Positions 32,940-37,607 of a stretch of DNA of 37,607 bases are shown piece after piece; the stretch's first letter is position 1, and every line of letters begins with the position of its first letter. The notes below the pieces were generated by a model. That model saw only the letters and a list, made by a program, of their open reading frames with translations, did no database searches and had not been told where the DNA came from. This stretch comes from Chromatiales bacterium (ex Bugula neritina AB1) (GTDB lineage Bacteria; Pseudomonadota; Gammaproteobacteria; Granulosicoccales; Granulosicoccaceae): NCBI GenBank assembly GCA_001730015.1, contig MDLA01000201.1:1-37607 (forward strand). Reading direction: 5' to 3'. Made by a program: the position numbers and the translations under genes.

Positions 32940-34631
32940 GTGACCCTTGTTAATTTTTTTGTACAGCTCGCCGGTGCCGTTATGCTGCTGCTCTATGCAG
33001 TGCGAATGGTTCGAACCGGTATAGAGCGCGCATTCGGTGCTTCATTCAGACGGCACGTAACAAGCACAACAGGGCCTGCGGCGGCGACTATAACCGGTAT
33101 TGTACTGGCTGTTGTGTTGCAGAGTTCCGCTGCGGTCGCTCTGCTGGCCGCCGGATTTGCCGGTAATGGCACTCTTTCATTTGCGGCCGGACTGGCGATC
33201 ATACTTGGTGCAGATCTGGGATCAGCGCTGCTGATACAGGTATTGTCGTTTGATCTCGAATGGCTGATGCCCGCGTTGCTGGCAATCGGTGGCGGATTTT
33301 TTATAAAATCAGATCGTCGCGGACTGAAGCAGGCAGGGCGAATTATACTCGGCATCGCTTTTATATTATTGTCTTTGCGATTATTGCGCGAAACAATGAT
33401 TCCCATTCGCGAGAGTGACTTTCTGCCAGCGGTTGCGGCCTACCTGGAAAGTGATCTGCTGACGGCATTTATCGCCGGTGCCTTTCTGGCGTTTATCATG
33501 CATTCGTCGGTCGCCACTGTACTCATGTGCGTCACTATAGTTTCCATAGAAGCGCTGCCGGTTAACGCCGGAATCGCCCTGGTGCTGGGCGCCAATCTGG
33601 GGTCGGCACTGATACCGGTATGGCTCAGCCGCAGCATGAATTCCGAGGCCCGCCGGTTGCCGGTTGCCAACCTTCTTATTCGCGGCACGGGAGCGATACT
33701 AACCCTGCTGGTGTTTTCGCGTCTGGTGCTGCCGCACTGGATGCTGGCCATGGGTGATGCTCAGGCGCTGATCACAGTGCATGTCGTATTTAATCTGCTG
33801 CTCCTGCTTACGGTACCAGCCTGTAAAGCGTTTGAGCGACCGGTATCGGTGCTGTTGCCGACCATGCAGACCACCGAGCCGGAGAACCCGATTCTGCGGT
33901 CAGCTCTCGATGATTCTGCGCTCAATAAACCACCACTTGCCATTGCCAGTCTTCGGCGTGAGGTGTTGCGCATGGCGCAAATTGTCGAGAGCATGATCAC
34001 CCCGGTGATGCAGTTATATAGCGATTTTGACCTGCCGCGAATGAATGCGATCAGAGCGCAGGACTCCATCGTCAATGCCGCACTCGACGATATCAAGCAC
34101 TACGTTGCATCGATCCCCGATGATAACATGAGCTCGGAGCAGCGTAATCAAACGCGGGAACTCACTGAATACGCGATAGCATTGGAAACGGCCGGGGATA
34201 TCGTCTGCAAGCAATTGCTTACCCTGGCGCAGGAAAAAGCCGATGACGGTGTGCGGCTGTCACGCGATGGCAGTGATGAGCTGATCGCCATGCATGAACG
34301 GGCGTTGCAAAACCTGACGCTGGCGATGAACCTTCTGATCTCAAATGACCTCGAAAGCGCGCGACTGCTGCTTGAAGAGAAATCGGAGATGGTGCACCTG
34401 GAACGTACCAGCCGGAAAAAGCACTTAAGGCGCTTGAGCAACGGTTCCGCAGTGAGTTTCGATTCCAGTAATATCCATCTGGAAACACTGCAGTCACTGA
34501 ATGCCTTCAACGGCCGTGTTGTGACGCTTGCTTATCCGATTCTATACCGTGGCGGTCAGTTGCTGGAAACCCGTTTAATAGAAAGCCTCGACAGCATTGA
34601 TGGTACCCGCAGTATAGACCGGGCGGATTAA
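32940..34631 (+). CDS. Na/Pi cotransporter family protein with PhoU-like C-terminus (NptA/YjbB type)
   Basis: The 563-residue protein has an N-terminal membrane part (about 1-300) with two inverted Na/Pi-cotransporter repeats, and a helical PhoU-like domain at about 335-545. The first repeat has the expected QSS (VVLQSSAAVALLAAGF); the second has HSS (FIMHSSVATVLMC), an unusual replacement of the glutamine. Bacterial homologues such as YjbB mainly export phosphate. In this locus, where PhnA releases phosphate from every AEP used, an overflow exporter is logical. The start is GTG at 32940 with GGAG six bases upstream. It lies between the dehydrogenase and phnW, same strand. Confidence 0.85.
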   Translation: MTLVNFFVQLAGAVMLLLYAVRMVRTGIERAFGASFRRHVTSTTGPAAATITGIVLAVVLQSSAAVALLAAGFAGNGTLSFAAGLAIILGADLGSALLIQVLSFDLEWLMPALLAIGGGFFIKSDRRGLKQAGRIILGIAFILLSLRLLRETMIPIRESDFLPAVAAYLESDLLTAFIAGAFLAFIMHSSVATVLMCVTIVSIEALPVNAGIALVLGANLGSALIPVWLSRSMNSEARRLPVANLLIRGTGAILTLLVFSRLVLPHWMLAMGDAQALITVHVVFNLLLLLTVPACKAFERPVSVLLPTMQTTEPENPILRSALDDSALNKPPLAIASLRREVLRMAQIVESMITPVMQLYSDFDLPRMNAIRAQDSIVNAALDDIKHYVASIPDDNMSSEQRNQTRELTEYAIALETAGDIVCKQLLTLAQEKADDGVRLSRDGSDELIAMHERALQNLTLAMNLLISNDLESARLLLEEKSEMVHLERTSRKKHLRRLSNGSAVSFDSSNIHLETLQSLNAFNGRVVTLAYPILYRGGQLLETRLIESLDSIDGTRSIDRAD

Positions 34632-34786
34632 TCCAGTGGTAATCTGATCGTAGAAATTGATGCCGGATACTGCGCTGTTGCGGAGTATCGATGAATGTTA
34701 TCAATTGATCGGGATATTCGATTTTACACCGCAGGCTGCCGCTTTTACCATCCACGATATAAAGATACGGACGGATGCTGTCGGTG

Positions 34787-35974
34787 ATGAGCAATAAAAA
34801 TTCTAACGAAAACGTGCAGCCACCCGCCGGTGGTGAGCCTTATTTATTAACCCCCGGCCCACTGACAACGGCGATAAGCGTTAAACAGGCCATGCTTCGG
34901 GACTGGGGCTCGTGGGACGAAGACTTTCGCTCCATGACCCGGCAGCTGCGATCAGAGCTGCTGGCAATGATCGAAGACACACAAAATGATTTCGAGTGCG
35001 TACCGATTCAGGGTAGTGGTACTTTTGTTGTCGAAGCGATGCTCGGGACACTGTTACCGCGTGACAGTAAAACGCTGGTTCTTGTAAACGGTGCTTATGG
35101 CCAGCGGATGGTCAAAACGCTTGAACGTATCGGTCGGGACCACGCAATCATCGATAAAGGCGATTACCTCCCGCCACGTGGCGACGAAGTTCGTGAAGCT
35201 CTGGACGCCGATCCGGCGATCAGTCATGTGGTGGTCGTACACTGCGAAACCAGCTCCGGCATTCTAAATCCGATCGAAGAGCTATCCGAGGTTGTATATG
35301 CTGCCGGTCGCAAGCTGCTTATAGATTCCATGAGTGGTTTCGGCGCACTGCCGCTGACAATCGCCGGTCTCAGGTTCGAGGCGATAGTATCGTCAGCGAA
35401 TAAATGCATAGAAGGGGTTCCCGGTTTCGGGTTTATTCTGGTGCGCCGCAGTGAACTTGAACAGGCGCAAGGCTGTTGCCACTCACTCAGTCTGGATTTA
35501 CATGATCAGTGGGTACAGATGGAAAAGACCGGGCAGTGGCGATACACACCCCCGACTCATGTGGTGGCAGCGTTTATAGAAGCATTGCGATTGCATCGGC
35601 AGGCGGGCGGCGTACAGACGCGGCTTGAGCGCTACACGCAGAACCGGGATACGCTGGTCACCGGTATGCGAGCGCTCGGTTTTGAAACGTTGCTGCAGGA
35701 GCGCTGGTTGTCCCCGATTATCGTCACATTTTTCAATCCGGCTGACAGCGCCTTTGAGTTTGACAGGTTCTATCAGCTGATGAAAGCGAAGGGATATATA
35801 ATCTACCCCGGAAAACTGACTGTGGTAGACAGCTTTCGTATCGGCTGTATCGGGCAGATGGATACATCGGTTATGCTGGGGGTTGTCGAGGCGGCAGATA
35901 AATCACTGGCGGAAATGGGTGTGACTAGCGCAGAACCACCACAGCAGGCGCTGGAACAACGAAGTAAATTATAG
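34787..35974 (+). CDS. phnW: 2-Aminoethylphosphonate-pyruvate transaminase
   Basis: The protein (395 residues; 399 if the ATG at 34775 is used) is a fold-type I PLP enzyme. Counting from 34775, D184 (LLIDSMSGFGALP) and the PLP lysine K210 (SSANKCIEGVPGFGF) are conserved, and LLTPGPLTT at the start is the PhnW signature. It moves the amino group of AEP to pyruvate, giving phosphonoacetaldehyde and alanine, the first step before PhnY and PhnA. It lies apart from phnAY, behind the phosphate transporter gene; the 143-base gap upstream has no clear promoter. Confidence 0.94.
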   Translation: MSNKNSNENVQPPAGGEPYLLTPGPLTTAISVKQAMLRDWGSWDEDFRSMTRQLRSELLAMIEDTQNDFECVPIQGSGTFVVEAMLGTLLPRDSKTLVLVNGAYGQRMVKTLERIGRDHAIIDKGDYLPPRGDEVREALDADPAISHVVVVHCETSSGILNPIEELSEVVYAAGRKLLIDSMSGFGALPLTIAGLRFEAIVSSANKCIEGVPGFGFILVRRSELEQAQGCCHSLSLDLHDQWVQMEKTGQWRYTPPTHVVAAFIEALRLHRQAGGVQTRLERYTQNRDTLVTGMRALGFETLLQERWLSPIIVTFFNPADSAFEFDRFYQLMKAKGYIIYPGKLTVVDSFRIGCIGQMDTSVMLGVVEAADKSLAEMGVTSAEPPQQALEQRSKL

Positions 35975-35995
35975 TATTACTCAGGCTGCTAACCG

Positions 35996-37558
35996 ATGAC
36001 ATCCACTGAACGTCCCAATATTCTATTAATCACCGCTGATCAATGGCGGGCAGATTGCCTGTCTGCTGTTGGCCATCCGCTGGTTCAAACCCCTAATCTC
36101 GATAAACTGGCCAGTGAAGGTGTATTGTTTGAGCAGCACTATGCCGGCGCTGCACCATGCTCGCCCGCGCGCGCCTGTCTCTATACCGGTTTATACCAGA
36201 TGAATAACCGGGTCTGTATAAACGGTTCACCACTGGATCAGCGGCACGACACACTGGCGCTTGCGTTTCGACGCCTTGGCTATGACCCCACATTGTTTGG
36301 CTATACGGATCAGTCTCAGGATCCTCGCGGTGTGCATGCGAACGATCCTAAACTGAAGAGCTACGAAGGCTTGCTTCCCGGTTTTAACTGGCGCATCAGC
36401 ATCCCTGATCACCAGTATCCGTTTTTATCCTGGCTCAAAGAAAAAGGCTATGACGAAGCATTGAGTGGCGTCAATATGTGCATACCACAGACGGGTGTCG
36501 ACGACCCGCCGCAGGGCGGGGTGCCACGCTACCGTGCTGAACATACAGAGACTGCCTATCTGGTCGATGAATTCAGACGCTGGCTGAGTGAGCAGACGCT
36601 GCAGAGTTCCAGGCAACCGGATCATCGATGGTTTGCGCACGTCAGCTTTTTGCGGCCGCATCCACCGTTCACCGTGCCCGCACCGTACGACACTCTGGTT
36701 AGTGCAGATGATGTGGCAGATTTTTTCGGCTCAACTGATCCCGATGTTGTCGCCGCTATGCACCCGCTGCTTGAATGGATAATAGAAACAAACTCGAAAG
36801 ACCGGTTTATACCGGGTGCACAGGGTCTTGCGCGCGAATGGACGCAACAGGATCTAAAGCAGATTGCTGCGACTTATTTTGGAATGGTAGCAGAAGTCGA
36901 TGCGCAGATTGGCCGCATGGTTGAGGCGTTAAAAAGCAACGGCACTTACGATAATACCCTGATCGTTTTTACCTCGGATCACGGTGAACAGCTGGGTGAT
37001 CACACGCTGCTCGGCAAGCACGGTTTTTTCGACAGCAGTTACCATATACCGCTGATAATACGTGATCCGGCTGCTACAACCAGCGCTGGTAGTCGTATGG
37101 CGGAATTCACAGAGTGCATTGATATTTTCCCGACGCTGCTCGCACGTATGGGTGCCGATATACCACAGCAGCTTGATGGAAAATCTCTGCAGCCGGTGAT
37201 TGAAACAGGGGTTGTACCTTCCAGCTGGCGCAATGCCGCACACTGGGAATTTGATTTTCGCAATATTCCGCATAATGCAACCGGCCAGAGATTTAACTTA
37301 GCCCCGACGCAATGCAATATGAGTGTATTGCGCCGCGACGATGTCAAATATGCGCACTTTGCCGGCTTGCCACCATTGCTGTTTGATCTGACAATAGATC
37401 CAGAGGAAACCCGTAACGTTGCGGGTGATCCTGGCTATCAGGCACTGCAACTGGAATGCGCACAAGAATTATTGAGCTGGCGCGCGGAACATCTGGATCA
37501 GAGTCTGGCTTTGTCTGCGCTGACTGATGAAGGTCTGGCCAGTGTGCCGCGTAAATAA
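35996..37558 (+). CDS. Phosphonate monoester hydrolase / phosphodiesterase (sulfatase fold)
   Basis: The 520-residue protein has the sulfatase motif C55-S-P-A-R, where C55 is converted to formylglycine, with D15 (TADQW), H222 (RPHPPF), D328-H329 (TSDHGEQLGDH) and K341 (LLGKHG). Beyond these, YQMNNRV, SPLDQRH and HWEFDFRNI match the Rhizobium leguminosarum and Burkholderia phosphonate monoester hydrolases better than arylsulfatases, and the catalytic positions equal those of the Rhizobium enzyme within a few residues. It would hydrolyse phosphonate monoesters or phosphodiesters and could release AEP from phosphonolipid-derived esters. It follows phnW by 21 bases. No formylglycine-generating enzyme is in the window. 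No signal peptide is seen. Confidence 0.87.
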   Translation: MTSTERPNILLITADQWRADCLSAVGHPLVQTPNLDKLASEGVLFEQHYAGAAPCSPARACLYTGLYQMNNRVCINGSPLDQRHDTLALAFRRLGYDPTLFGYTDQSQDPRGVHANDPKLKSYEGLLPGFNWRISIPDHQYPFLSWLKEKGYDEALSGVNMCIPQTGVDDPPQGGVPRYRAEHTETAYLVDEFRRWLSEQTLQSSRQPDHRWFAHVSFLRPHPPFTVPAPYDTLVSADDVADFFGSTDPDVVAAMHPLLEWIIETNSKDRFIPGAQGLAREWTQQDLKQIAATYFGMVAEVDAQIGRMVEALKSNGTYDNTLIVFTSDHGEQLGDHTLLGKHGFFDSSYHIPLIIRDPAATTSAGSRMAEFTECIDIFPTLLARMGADIPQQLDGKSLQPVIETGVVPSSWRNAAHWEFDFRNIPHNATGQRFNLAPTQCNMSVLRRDDVKYAHFAGLPPLLFDLTIDPEETRNVAGDPGYQALQLECAQELLSWRAEHLDQSLALSALTDEGLASVPRK

Positions 37559-37562
37559 AGAT

Positions 37563-37581
37563 CCCCCGGCAAAGCCGGGGG
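37563..37581 (+). terminator. Terminator after the phosphonate monoester hydrolase gene
   Basis: CCCCCGGC (37563-37570) and GCCGGGGG (37574-37581) form a very stable hairpin with an AAA loop, followed by TATTTAATG, four bases after the stop codon. It marks the end of the AEP gene series. Confidence 0.85.
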
Positions 37582-37607
37582 TATTTAATGTGAGCCGCTC
37601 AAAGCAG

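Noticed and set aside
35996..37558. Arylsulfatase or choline sulfatase
   Set aside because: The C-x-P-x-R motif alone would allow it, but the residues outside the active-site core match phosphonate monoester hydrolases and the gene sits in a phosphonate cluster.

Overview
The window looks like a piece of a Gammaproteobacterium chromosome, probably marine. The evidence for this is indirect: TRAP and ABC solute-binding transporters dominate, there is a full aminophosphonate mineralisation cluster, and small hairpin repeats of the type scattered through gammaproteobacterial genomes occur between convergent genes. The placement is an inference from gene content; no rRNA or other marker gene is present.

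Layout. Bases 1-790 are mobile DNA: the 3' end of a group II intron (maturase C-terminus, domain V) sits in the terminal inverted repeat of a MITE-like element, whose second copy (inverted) lies at 30251-30425. Next come a soluble double-PAS chemotaxis transducer (1162-2955), a nitrilase-family amidohydrolase, a DMT-family exporter and a divergent AraC regulator. Bases 5940-8110 are visibly AT-richer and hold a TerB/BRCT protein, a voltage-gated K+ channel and about 620 bases with no convincing gene. Bases 8113-12790 (minus strand) encode a GntR/UTRA regulator, NanE, a sugar-type solute-binding protein and two permeases, with no ATPase, kinase or lyase. A 51-base perfect palindrome separates the regulator from nanE. 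A serine hydrolase and an MFS transporter diverge from the regulator. Bases 15931-19417 (minus) are a DctPQM TRAP transporter with a good sigma70-type promoter and an internal terminator after the binding-protein gene.

Bases 19784-37558 are mainly a 2-aminoethylphosphonate (AEP) locus. It comprises a TIGR03364-type FAD oxidoreductase and a sulfotransferase-like gene (minus), the AepXVW-type importer (plus), a phosphonate-type LysR regulator (minus), then phnA, phnY, a PbfA-like lyase, a D-2-hydroxyacid dehydrogenase, a Na/Pi-cotransporter-PhoU protein, phnW and a phosphonate monoester hydrolase (all plus). Read together: esters of phosphonates can be opened by the hydrolase; AEP is imported by AepXVW; AEP (PhnW), hydroxy-AEP (PbfA-like) and probably N-methyl-AEP (FAD enzyme) are converted to phosphonoacetaldehyde; PhnY oxidises this to phosphonoacetate; and PhnA cleaves the C-P bond to acetate and phosphate. 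The Na/Pi protein could export the surplus phosphate. That fits use of aminophosphonates as carbon and nitrogen sources, not only as phosphorus. No PhoB-type box was noticed by eye. A T-N11-A palindrome next to a good phnA promoter suggests direct control by the LysR protein.

The least explained items are the hydroxyacid dehydrogenase and sulfotransferase-like genes inside the phosphonate locus, the perfect palindrome by nanE, and the intron-in-inverted-repeat junction.
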